Shown one piece after another: positions 1 to 11,440 of a DNA stretch of 64,000 nt. Under the pieces are notes generated by a model. The model was not told the origin of the DNA and did not search any database. It worked only from the letters and a program-made list of their open reading frames with translations. Origin of the DNA: Auanema rhodensis (Eukaryota; Nematoda; Chromadorea; Rhabditida; Rhabditidae); NCBI GenBank assembly GCA_964057225.1, contig CAXKVF010000077.1, forward strand, positions 248,001 through 312,000, given 5' to 3'. The position numbers were made by a program, and so were the translations under genes. Every line of letters starts with the position of its first letter. Position 1 is the stretch's first letter.

Positions 1-402
1 ACTAATATGGACATGGGGAATCTAATTTTGAAAACCGCATCTCTTTATCTTTCACGTGAAGCGAGTTACATACCAAGTGCACATCACGTGTACATTTAAT
101 TAGCATAAATTAAAGTTCACGTAAATTTCAAAGTCATGGTTACCATGAACCAATATCAATGAAAATTTGTGTTAAGACTAATATAGACATGGGGAATCTA
201 ATTTTGAAAACCGCATCTCTTTATCTTTCACGTGAAGCGAGTTACATACCAAGTGCACATCACGTGTACATTTAATTAGCATAAATTAAAGTTCACGTAA
301 ATTTCAAAGTCATGGTTACCATGAACCAATATCAATAAAAATTTGTTTTTAGACTAATATGGACATGGGGAATCTAATTTTGAAAACCGCATCTCTTTAT
401 CT

Positions 403-412
403 TTCACGTGAA
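403..412. other. Perfect 10-bp palindrome with CACGTG core (monomer 51-60)
   Basis: The bases ttcacgtgaa read the same on both strands. The core is the E-box/G-box hexamer CACGTG, recognised by bHLH proteins in fungi, plants and animals (established for the motif class, not for this DNA). It is present in nearly every monomer. The one recurrent change is 56a, which turns the core into CACATG; I count 13 such monomers, all at or right of 32737. CACATG still fits the general CANNTG E-box. Given here once in the reference copy; it repeats every 176 bp. Confidence 0.85.
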
Positions 413-434
413 GCGAGTTACATACCAAGTGCAC

Positions 435-442
435 ATCACGTG
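435..442 (+). other. ATCACGTG, matches the yeast CDEI consensus (monomer 83-90)
   Basis: The octamer atcacgtg fits RTCACRTG, the centromere DNA element I consensus bound by the bHLH protein Cbf1 in budding yeast. It starts 32 bp after the first CACGTG core by core-to-core distance (53 to 85) and lies inside a 25-bp block (76-100) in which I saw no variant in any monomer. Budding-yeast centromeres are not satellite arrays, so the match shows only a possible bHLH site, not homology. An 8-bp degenerate match in one monomer is weak evidence alone; its invariance across the array is the notable part. Confidence 0.6.
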
Positions 443-469
443 TACATTTAATTAGCATAAATTAAAGTT

Positions 470-475
470 CACGTA
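470..475 (+). other. Third CACGT box (monomer 118-123)
   Basis: The hexamer cacgta continues the series of CACGT boxes at monomer positions 53, 85 and 118. The spacings are 32 and 33 bp, close to three turns of B-form DNA each, so all three would face roughly the same side of the helix. The gap to the first box of the next monomer is 111 bp. No variant was seen from 114 to 128, which covers this box. Whether a protein reads the series is unknown. Confidence 0.55.
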
Positions 476-485
476 AATTTCAAAG

Positions 486-500
486 TCATGGTTACCATGA
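486..500. repeat. 15-bp imperfect palindrome with 7-bp arms (monomer 134-148)
   Basis: The bases tcatggt-t-accatga form two complementary 7-bp arms around one central base, so the stretch can form a short hairpin or bind a dimer. Several HOR-defining substitutions fall in the arms: 138a in Q, 147c in S, 147a in two late monomers, 148c in H, P, Z, U and X. Each unpairs one position. The changes are therefore not compensatory, which argues against strong selection for a hairpin in every monomer but leaves room for alternation between intact and broken palindromes along an HOR. Confidence 0.7.
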
Positions 501-509
501 ACCAATATC

Positions 510-526
510 AATAAAAATTTGTTTTT
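510..526 (+). other. A-tract/T-tract linker with AATAAA (monomer 158-174)
   Basis: AATAAA (158-163) runs into A5T3, then G and T5. Such tracts are stiff or bent and tend to disfavour nucleosomes (general knowledge). This is the most variable part of the monomer. Seen here: 161g (G types), 165t making A4T4 (Z and D), 168a, 168c and 167a singletons or rare forms, the J change to gtgttaag, a 1-bp loss in W and a 10-bp loss in X that removes the A5T3 tract. A polyadenylation signal is possible by sequence but is expected by chance in DNA this AT-rich. Confidence 0.6.
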
Positions 527-704
527 AGACTAATATGGACATGGGGAATCTAATTTTGAAAACCGCATCTCTTTATCTTTCACGTGAAGCGAGTTACATA
601 CCAAGTGCACATCACGTGTACATTTAATTAGCATAAATTAAAGTTCACGTAAATTTCAAAGTCATGGTTACCATGAACCAATATCAATAAAAATTTGTTT
701 TTAG

Positions 705-2640
705 ACTAATATGGACATGGGGAATCTAATTTTGAAAACCGCATCTCTTTATCTTTCACGTGAAGCGAGTTACATACCAAGTGCACATCACGTGTACATT
801 TAATTAGCATAAATTAAAGTTCACGTAAATTTCAAAGTCATGGTTACCATGAACCAATATCAATGAAAATTTGTTTTTAGACTAATATGGACATGGGGAA
901 TCTAATTTTGAAAACCGCATCTCTTTATCTTTCACGTGAAGCGAGTTACATACCAAGTGCACATCACGTGTACATTTAATTAGCATAAATTAAAGTTCAC
1001 GTAAATTTCAAAGTCATGGTTACCATGCACCAATATCAATAAAAATTTGTTTTTAGACTAATATGGACATGGGGAATCTAATTTTGAAAACCGCATCTCT
1101 TTATCTTTCACGTGAAGCGAGTTACATACCAAGTGCACATCACGTGTACATTTAATTAGCATAAATTAAAGTTCACGTAAATTTCAAAGTCATGGTTACC
1201 ATGCACCAATATCAATAAAAATTTGTTTTTAGACTAATATGGACATGGGAAATCTAATTTTGAAAACCGCATCTCTTTATCTTTCACGTGAAGCGAGTTA
1301 CATACCAAGTGCACATCACGTGTACATTTAATTAGCATAAATTAAAGTTCACGTAAATTTCAAAGTCATGGTTACCATGAACCAATATCAATAAAAATTT
1401 GTTTTTAGACTAATATGGACATGGGGAATCTAATTTTGAAAACCGCATCTCTTTATCTTTCACGTGAAGCGAGTTACATACCAAGTGCACATCACGTGTA
1501 CATTTAATTAGCATAAATTGAAGTTCACGTAAATTTCAAAGTCATGGTTACCATGAAGCAATATCAATAAAAATTTGTTTTTAGACTAATATGGACATGG
1601 GGAATCTAATTTTGAAAACCGCATCTTTTTATCTTTCACGTGAAGCGAGTTACATACCAAGTGCACATCACGTGTACATTTAATTAGCATAAATTAAAGT
1701 TCACGTAAATTTCAAAGTCATGGTTACCATGAACCAATATCAATAAAAATTTGTTTTTAGACTAATATAGACATGGGGAATCTAATTTTGAAAACCGCAT
1801 CTCTTTATCTTTCACGTGAAGCGAGTTACATACCAAGTGCACATCACGTGTACATTTAATTAGCATAAATTAAAGTTCACGTAAATTTCAAAGTCATGGT
1901 TACCATGAACCAATATCAATAAAAATTTGTTTTTAGACTAATATGGACATGGGGAATCTAATTTTGAAAACCGCATCTCTTTATCTTTCACGTGAAGCGA
2001 GTTACATACCAAGTGCACATCACGTGTACATTTAATTAGCATAAATTAAAGTTCACGTAAATTTCAAAGTCATGGTTACCATGAACCAATATCAATAAAA
2101 ATTTGTTTTTAGACTAATATGGACATGGGGAATCTAATTTTGAAAACCGCATCTTTTTATCTTTCACGTGAAGCGAGTTACATACCAAGTGCACATCACG
2201 TGTACATTTAATTAGCATAAATTAAAGTTCACGTAAATTTAAAAGTCATGGTTACCATGCACCAATATCAATAAAAATTTGTTTTTAGACTAATATGGAC
2301 ATGGGGAATCTAATTTTAAAAACCGCATCTCTTTATCTTTCACGTGAAGCGAGTTACATACCTAGTGCACATCACGTGTACATTTAATTAGCATAAATTA
2401 AAGTTCACGTAAATTTCAAAGTCATAGTTACCATGAACCAATATCAATAAAAATTTGTTTTTAGACTAATATGGACATGGGGAATCTATTTTTGAAAACC
2501 GCATCTCTTTATCTTTCACGTGAAGCGAGTTACATACCAAGTGCACATCACGTGTACATTTAATGAGCATAAATTAAAGTTCACGTAAATTTCAAAGTCA
2601 TGGTTACCATGAAGCAATATCAATAAAAATTTGTTTTTAG
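705..2640 (+). repeat. 11-monomer HOR copy 1 (G-H-H-K-L-T-A-C-P-Q-R)
   Basis: First of four copies of the extended 1936-bp HOR form, recognised by 161g, then two 148c monomers, then the 18a monomer, followed by L-T-A-C-P-Q-R. Here the last monomer (2465-2640) is a hybrid: it has the R marks 25t and 101g but ends with the L mark 150g, and the next monomer is T. One L monomer has thus been lost at the joint. The fourth position of the 7-mer is C in this form, whereas unextended copies mostly carry S. Confidence 0.92.
2465..2640 (+). repeat. Hybrid monomer R/L (one-monomer deletion joint)
   Basis: Carries 25t and 101g (R), keeps 112a (R), then has 150g (L). The following monomer is T, so R and L have been fused by loss of 176 bp. 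The crossover lies between monomer positions 112 and 150, that is 2576-2614. The corresponding place in the copies at 6161, 18481 and 25345 has a full R followed by a full L. Confidence 0.88.
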
Positions 2641-4048
2641 ACTAATATGGACATGGGGAATCTAATTTTGAAAACCGCATCTTTTTATCTTTCACGTGAA
2701 GCGAGTTACATACCAAGTGCACATCACGTGTACATTTAATTAGCATAAATTAAAGTTCACGTAAATTTCAAAGTCATGGTTACCATGAACCAATATCAAT
2801 AAAAATTTGTTTTTAGACTAATATAGACATGGGGAATCTAATTTTGAAAACCGCATCTCTTTATCTTTCACGTGAAGCGAGTTACATACCAAGTGCACAT
2901 CACGTGTACATTTAATTAGCATAAATTAAAGTTCACGTAAATTTCAAAGTCATGGTTACCATGAACCAATATCAATAAAAATTTGTTTTTAGACTAATAT
3001 GGACATGGGGAATCTAATTTTGAAAACCGCATCTCTTTATCTTTCACGTGAAGCGAGTTACATACCAAGTGCACATCACGTGTACATTTAATTAGCATAA
3101 ATTAAAGTTCACGTAAATTTCAAAGTCATGGTTACCATCAACCAATATCAATAAAAATTTGTTTTTAGACTAATATGGACATGGGGAATCTAATTTTGAA
3201 AACCGCATCTTTTTATCTTTCACGTGAAGCGAGTTACATACCAAGTGCACATCACGTGTACATTTAATTAGCATAAATTAAAGTTCACGTAAATTTAAAA
3301 GTCATGGTTACCATGCACCAATATCAATAAAAATTTGTTTTTAGACTAATATGGACATGGGGAATCTAATTTTAAAAACCGCATCTCTTTATCTTTCACG
3401 TGAAGCGAGTTACATACCTAGTGCACATCACGTGTACATTTAATTAGCATAAATTAAAGTTCACGTAAATTTCAAAGTCATAGTTACCATGAACCAATAT
3501 CAATAAAAATTTGTTTTTAGACTAATATGGACATGGGGAATCTATTTTTGAAAACCGCATCTCTTTATCTTTCACGTGAAGCGAGTTACATACCAAGTGC
3601 ACATCACGTGTACATTTAATGAGCATAAATTAAAGTTCACGTAAATTTCAAAGTCATGGTTACCATGAACCAATATCAATAAAAATTTGTTTTTAGACTA
3701 ATATGGACATGGGGAATCTAATTTTGAAAACCGCATCTCTTTATCTTTCACGTGAAGCGAGTTACATACCAAGTGCACATCACGTGTACATTTAATTAGC
3801 ATAAATTGAAGTTCACGTAAATTTCAAAGTCATGGTTACCATGAAGCAATATCAATAAAAATTTGTTTTTAGACTAATATGGACATGGGGAATCTAATTT
3901 TGAAAACCGCATCTTTTTATCTTTCACGTGAAGCGAGTTACATACCAAGTGCACATCACGTGTACATTTAATTAGCATAAATTAAAGTTCACGTAAATTT
4001 CAAAGTCATGGTTACCATGAACCAATATCAATAAAAATTTGTTTTTAG

Positions 4049-7000
4049 ACTAATATAGACATGGGGAATCTAATTTTGAAAACCGCATCTCTTTATCTTT
4101 CACGTGAAGCGAGTTACATACCAAGTGCACATCACGTGTACATTTAATTAGCATAAATTAAAGTTCACGTAAATTTCAAAGTCATGGTTACCATGAACCA
4201 ATATCAATAAAAATTTGTTTTTAGACTAATATGGACATGGGGAATCTAATTTTGAAAACCGCATCTCTTTATCTTTCACGTGAAGCGAGTTACATACCAA
4301 GTGCACATCACGTGTACATTTAATTAGCATAAATTAAAGTTCACGTAAATTTCAAAGTCATGGTTACCATGAACCAATATCAATGAAAATTTGTTTTTAG
4401 ACTAATATGGACATGGGGAATCTAATTTTGAAAACCGCATCTCTTTATCTTTCACGTGAAGCGAGTTACATACCAAGTGCACATCACGTGTACATTTAAT
4501 TAGCATAAATTAAAGTTCACGTAAATTTCAAAGTCATGGTTACCATGCACCAATATCAATAAAAATTTGTTTTTAGACTAATATGGACATGGGGAATCTA
4601 ATTTTGAAAACCGCATCTCTTTATCTTTCACGTGAAGCGAGTTACATACCAAGTGCACATCACGTGTACATTTAATTAGCATAAATTAAAGTTCACGTAA
4701 ATTTCAAAGTCATGGTTACCATGCACCAATATCAATAAAAATTTGTTTTTAGACTAATATGGACATGGGAAATCTAATTTTGAAAACCGCATCTCTTTAT
4801 CTTTCACGTGAAGCGAGTTACATACCAAGTGCACATCACGTGTACATTTAATTAGCATAAATTAAAGTTCACGTAAATTTCAAAGTCATGGTTACCATGA
4901 ACCAATATCAATAAAAATTTGTTTTTGGACTAATATGGACATGGGGAATCTAATTTTGAAAACCGCATCTCTTTATCTTTCACGTGAAGCGAGTTACATA
5001 CCAAGTGCACATCACGTGTACATTTAATTAGCATAAATTGAAGTTCACGTAAATTTCAAAGTCATGGTTACCATGAAGCAATATCAATAAAAATTTGTTT
5101 TTAGACTAATATGGACATGGGGAATCTAATTTTGAAAACCGCATCTTTTTATCTTTCACGTGAAGCGAGTTACATACCAAGTGCACATCACGTGTACATT
5201 TAATTAGCATAAATTAAAGTTCACGTAAATTTCAAAGTCATGGTTACCATGAACCAATATCAATAAAAATTTGTTTTTAGACTAATATAGACATGGGGAA
5301 TCTAATTTTGAAAACCGCATCTCTTTATCTTTCACGTGAAGCGAGTTACATACCAAGTGCACATCACGTGTACATTTAATTAGCATAAATTAAAGTTCAC
5401 GTAAATTTCAAAGTCATGGTTACCATGAACCAATATCAATAAAAATTTGTTTTTAGACTAATATGGACATGGGGAATCTAATTTTGAAAACCGCATCTCT
5501 TTATCTTTCACGTGAAGCGAGTTACATACCAAGTGCACATCACGTGTACATTTAATTAGCATAAATTAAAGTTCACGTAAATTTCAAAGTCATGGTTACC
5601 ATGAACCAATATCAATAAAAATTTGTTTTTAGACTAATATGGACATGGGGAATCTAATTTTGAAAACCGCATCTTTTTATCTTTCACGTGAAGCGAGTTA
5701 CATACCAAGTGCACATCACGTGTACATTTAATTAGCATAAATTAAAGTTCACGTAAATTTAAAAGTCATGGTTACCATGCACCAATATCAATAAAAATTT
5801 GTTTTTAGACTAATATGGACATGGGGAATCTAATTTTAAAAACCGCATCTCTTTATCTTTCACGTGAAGCGAGTTACATACCTAGTGCACATCACGTGTA
5901 CATTTAATTAGCATAAATTAAAGTTCACGTAAATTTCAAAGTCATAGTTACCATGAACCAATATCAATAAAAATTTGTTTTTAGACTAATATGGACATGG
6001 GGAATCTATTTTTGAAAACCGCATCTCTTTATCTTTCACGTGAAGCGAGTTACATACCAAGTGCACATCACGTGTACATTTAATGAGCATAAATTAAAGT
6101 TCACGTAAATTTCAAAGTCATGGTTACCATGAACCAATATCAATAAAAATTTGTTTTTAGACTAATATGGACATGGGGAATCTAATTTTGAAAACCGCAT
6201 CTCTTTATCTTTCACGTGAAGCGAGTTACATACCGAGTGCACATCACGTGTACATTTAATTAGCATAAATTGAAGTTCACGTAAATTTCAAAGTCATGGT
6301 TACCATGAAGCAATATCAATAAAAATTTGTTTTTAGACTAATATGGACATGGGGAATCTAATTTTGAAAACCGCATCTTTTTATCTTTCACGTGAAGCGA
6401 GTTACATACCAAGTGCACATCACGTGTACATTTAATTAGCATAAATTAAAGTTCACGTAAATTTCAAAGTCATGGTTACCATGAACCAATATCAATAAAA
6501 ATTTGTTTTTAGACTAATATAGACATGGGGAATCTAATTTTGAAAACCGCATCTCTTTATCTTTCACGTGAAGCGAGTTACATACCAAGTGCACATCACG
6601 TGTACATTTAATTAGCATAAATTAAAGTTCACGTAAATTTCAAAGTCATGGTTACCATGAACCAATATCAATAAAAATTTGTTTTTAGACTAATATGGAC
6701 ATGGGGAATCTAATTTTGAAAACCGCATCTCTTTATCTTTCACGTGAAGCGAGTTACATACCAAGTGCACATCACGTGTACATTTAATTAGCATAAATTA
6801 AAGTTCACGTAAATTTCAAAGTCATGGTTACCATCAACCAATATCAATAAAAATTTGTTTTTAGACTAATATGGACATGGGGAATCTAATTTTGAAAACC
6901 GCATCTTTTTATCTTTCACGTGAAGCGAGTTACATACCAAGTGCACATCACGTGTACATTTAATTAGCATAAATTAAAGTTCACGTAAATTTAAAAGTCA

Positions 7001-8096
7001 TGGTTACCATGCACCAATATCAATAAAAATTTGTTTTTAGACTAATATGGACATGGGGAATCTAATTTTAAAAACCGCATCTCTTTATCTTTCACGTGAA
7101 GCGAGTTACATACCTAGTGCACATCACGTGTACATTTAATTAGCATAAATTAAAGTTCACGTAAATTTCAAAGTCATAGTTACCATGAACCAATATCAAT
7201 AAAAATTTGTTTTTAGACTAATATGGACATGGGGAATCTATTTTTGAAAACCGCATCTCTTTATCTTTCACGTGAAGCGAGTTACATACCAAGTGCACAT
7301 CACGTGTACATTTAATGAGCATAAATTAAAGTTCACGTAAATTTCAAAGTCATGGTTACCATGAACCAATATCAATAAAAATTTGTTTTTAGACTAATAT
7401 GGACATGGGGAATCTAATTTTAAAAACCGCATCTCTTTATCTTTCACGTGAAGCGAGTTACATACCTAGTGCACATCACGTGTACATTTAATTAGCATAA
7501 ATTAAAGTTCACGTAAATTTCAAAGTCATAGTTACCATGAACCAATATCAATAAAAATTTGTTTTTAGACTAATATGGACATGGGGAATCTATTTTTGAA
7601 AACCGCATCTCTTTATCTTTCACGTGAAGCGAGTTACATACCAAGTGCACATCACGTGTACATTTAATGAGCATAAATTAAAGTTCACGTAAATTTCAAA
7701 GTCATGGTTACCATGAACCAATATCAATAAAAATTTGTTTTTAGACTAATATGGACATGGGGAATCTAATTTTGAAAACCGCATCTCTTTATCTTTCACG
7801 TGAAGCGAGTTACATACCAAGTGCACATCACGTGTACATTTAATTAGCATAAATTGAAGTTCACGTAAATTTCAAAGTCATGGGTACCATGAAGCAATAT
7901 CAATAAAAATTTGTTTTTAGACTAATATGGACATGGGGAATCTAATTTTGAAAACCGCATCTTTTTATCTTTCACGTGAAGCGAGTTACATACCAAGTGC
8001 ACATCACGTGTACATTTAATTAGCATAAATTAAAGTTCACGTAAATTTCAAAGTCATGGTTACCATGAACCAATATCAATAAAAATTTGTTTTTAG
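4049..8096 (+). repeat. Duplicated 4048-bp block, left copy
   Basis: Twenty-three monomers, A-G-H-H-K-L-T-A-C-P-Q-R-L'-T-A-S-P-Q-R-Q-R-L-T, have the same order as 23233-27280, 19184 bp downstream. I saw two private differences, both in this copy: 175g at 4927 and 140g at 7884. The shared irregularities (L', the doubled Q-R) make common descent certain rather than an accident of the HOR period. Confidence 0.9.
4225..6160 (+). repeat. 11-monomer HOR copy 2
   Basis: G-H-H-K-L-T-A-C-P-Q-R, complete, followed by an L' monomer (75g) at 6161. The K monomer (4753-4928) has a private 175g. Its closest relative is copy 4 at 23409-25344, 19184 bp downstream, which is followed by the same L' monomer. 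Confidence 0.93.
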
Positions 8097-10032
8097 ACTA
8101 ATATAGACATGGGGAATCTAATTTTGAAAACCGCATCTCTTTATCTTTCACGTGAAGCGAGTTACATACCAAGTGCACATCACGTGTACATTTAATTAGC
8201 ATAAATTACAGTTCACGTAAATTTCAAAGTCATGGTTACCATGAACCAATATCAATAAAAATTTGTTTTTAGACTAATATGGACATGGGGAATCTAATTT
8301 TGAAAACCGCATCTCTTTATCTTTCACGTGAAGCGAGTTACATACCAAGTGCACATCACGTGTACATTTAATTAGCATAAATTAAAGTTCACGTAAATTT
8401 CAAAGTCATGGTTACCATCAACCAATATCAATAAAAATTTGTTTTTAGACTAATATGGACATGGGGAATCTAATTTTGAAAACCGCATCTTTTTATCTTT
8501 CACGTGAAGCGAGTTACATACCAAGTGCACATCACGTGTACATTTAATTAGCATAAATTAAAGTTCACGTAAATTTAAAAGTCATGGTTACCATGCACCA
8601 ATATCAATAAAAATTTGTTTTTAGACTAATATGGACATGGGGAATCTAATTTTAAAAACCGCATCTCTTTATCTTTCACGTGAAGCGAGTTACATACCTA
8701 GTGCACATCACGTGTACATTTAATTAGCATAAATTAAAGTTCACGTAAATTTCAAAGTCATAGTTACCATGAACCAATATCAATAAAAATTTGTTTTTAG
8801 ACTAATATGGACATGGGGAATCTATTTTTGAAAACCGCATCTCTTTATCTTTCACGTGAAGCGAGTTACATACCAAGTGCACATCACGTGTACATTTAAT
8901 GAGCATAAATTAAAGTTCACGTAAATTTCAAAGTCATGGTTACCATGAACCAATATCAATAAAAATTTGTTTTTAGACTAATATGGACATGGGGAATCTA
9001 ATTTTGAAAACCGCATCTCTTTATCTTTCACGTGAAGCGAGTTACATACCAAGTGCACATCACGTGTACATTTAATTAGCATAAATTGAAGTTCACGTAA
9101 ATTTCAAAGTCATGGTTACCATGAAGCAATATCAATAAAAATTTGTTTTTAGACTAATATGGACATGGGGAATCTAATTTTGAAAACCGCATCTTTTTAT
9201 CTTTCACGTGAAGCGAGTTACATACCAAGTGCACATCACGTGTACATTTAATTAGCATAAATTAAAGTTCACGTAAATTTCAAAGTCATGGTTACCATGA
9301 ACCAATATCAATAAAAATTTGTTTTTAGACTAATATAGACATGGGGAATCTAATTTTGAAAACCGCATCTCTTTATCTTTCACGTGAAGCGAGTTACATA
9401 CCAAGTGCACATCACGTGTACATTTAATTAGCATAAATTAAAGTTCACGTAAATTTCAAAGTCATGGTTACCATGAACCAATATCAATAAAAATTTGTTT
9501 TTAGACTAATATGGACATGGGGAATCTAATTTTGAAAACCGCATCTCTTTATCTTTCACGTGAAGCGAGTTACATACCAAGTGCACATCACGTGTACATT
9601 TAATTAGCATAAATTAAAGTTCACGTAAATTTCAAAGTCATGGTTACCATGAACCAATATCAATAAAAATTTGTTTTTAGACTAATATGGACATGGGGAA
9701 TCTAATTTTGAAAACCGCATCTTTTTATCTTTCACGTGAAGCGAGTTACATACCAAGTGCACATCACGTGTACATTTAATTAGCATAAATTAAAGTTCAC
9801 GTAAATTTAAAAGTCATGGTTACCATGCACCAATATCAATAAAAATTTGTTTTTAGACTAATATGGACATGGGGAATCTAATTTTAAAAACCGCATCTCT
9901 TTATCTTTCACGTGAAGCGAGTTACATACCTAGTGCACATCACGTGTACATTTAATTAGCATAAATTAAAGTTCACGTAAATTTCAAAGTCATAGTTACC
10001 ATGAACCAATATCAATAAAAATTTGTTTTTAG

Positions 10033-10736
10033 ACTAATATGGACATGGGGAATCTATTTTTGAAAACCGCATCTCTTTATCTTTCACGTGAAGCGAGTTA
10101 CATACCAAGTGCACATCACGTGTACATTTAATTAGCATAAATTAAAGTTCACGTAAATTTAAAAGTCATGGTTACCATGCACCAATATCAATAAAAATTT
10201 GTTTTTAGACTAATATGGACATGGGGAATCTAATTTTAAAAACCGCATCTCTTTATCTTTCACGTGAAGCGAGTTACATACCTAGTGCACATCACGTGTA
10301 CATTTAATTAGCATAAATTAAAGTTCACGTAAATTTAAAAGTCATGGTTACCATGCACCAATATCAATAAAAATTTGTTTTTAGACTAATATGGACATGG
10401 GGAATCTAATTTTAAAAACCGCATCTCTTTATCTTTCACGTGAAGCGAGTTACATACCTAGTGCACATCACGTGTACATTTAATTAGCATAAATTAAAGT
10501 TCACGTAAATTTCAAAGTCATAGTTACCATGAACCAATATCAATAAAAATTTGTTTTTAGACTAATATGGACATGGGGAATCTATTTTTGAAAACCGCAT
10601 CTCTTTATCTTTCACGTGAAGCGAGTTACATACCAAGTGCACATCACGTGTACATTTAATTAGCATAAATTAAAGTTCACGTAAATTTCAAAGTCATGGT
10701 TACCATGAACCAATATCAATAAAAATTTGTTTTTAG
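10033..10736 (+). repeat. Cluster of three hybrid monomers
   Basis: 10033-10208 has 25t then 129a+148c (R/P). 10209-10384 has 30a+75t then 129a+148c (Q/P). 10385-10560 is an ordinary Q. 10561-10736 has 25t but lacks 101g and is followed by A, which fits an R/T fusion with the exchange between positions 43 and 101 and loss of two monomers. At least three exchanges have occurred within 704 bp. A similar Q/P hybrid sits at 19361-19536. Confidence 0.85.
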
Positions 10737-11440
10737 ACTAATATAGACATGGGGAATCTAATTTTGAAAACCGCATCTCTTTATCTTTCACGTGAAGCGA
10801 GTTACATACCAAGTGCACATCACGTGTACATTTAATTAGCATAAATTAAAGTTCACGTAAATTTCAAAGTCATGGTTACCATGAACCAATATCAATAAAA
10901 ATTTGTTTTTAGACTAATATGGACATGGGGAATCTAATTTTGAAAACCGCATCTCTTTATCTTTCACGTGAAGCGAGTTACATACCAAGTGCACATCACG
11001 TGTACATTTAATTAGCATAAATTAAAGTTCACGTAAATTTCAAAGTCATGGTTACCATGAACCAATATCAATAAAAATTTGTTTTTAGACTAATATGGAC
11101 ATGGGGAATCTAATTTTGAAAACCGCATCTTTTTATCTTTCACGTGAAGCGAGTTACATACCAAGTGCACATCACGTGTACATTTAATTAGCATAAATTA
11201 AAGTTCACGTAAATTTAAAAGTCATGGTTACCATGCACCAATATCAATAAAAATTTGTTTTTAGACTAATATGGACATGGGGAATCTAATTTTAAAAACC
11301 GCATCTCTTTATCTTTCACGTGAAGCGAGTTACATACCTAGTGCACATCACGTGTACATTTAATTAGCATAAATTAAAGTTCACGTAAATTTCAAAGTCA
11401 TAGTTACCATGAACCAATATCAATAAAAATTTGTTTTTAG

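Larger units (their letters stand above)
353..528 (+). repeat. Reference monomer, identical to the consensus
   Basis: This is the first copy with no difference from the majority base at any position, so it serves as the ruler for all monomer positions quoted here. Reading left to right it contains a G-run (15-18), an AT tract (21-34), a perfect 10-bp palindrome around CACGTG (51-60), a GTGCAC palindrome (77-82), a second CACGTG (85-90), a third CACGT (118-122), a 15-bp imperfect palindrome (134-148) and an A5T3-G-T5 tract (161-174). It has five CpG sites, at 36, 55, 62, 87 and 120. About 44 monomer positions vary somewhere in the window. None was seen between 76 and 100. Confidence 0.97.

Noticed and set aside
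510-526. Polyadenylation signal or Pol III terminator in each monomer
   Set aside because: AATAAA and T5 are present, but both are expected by chance in a sequence 68% A+T, and no promoter or transcript feature accompanies them.
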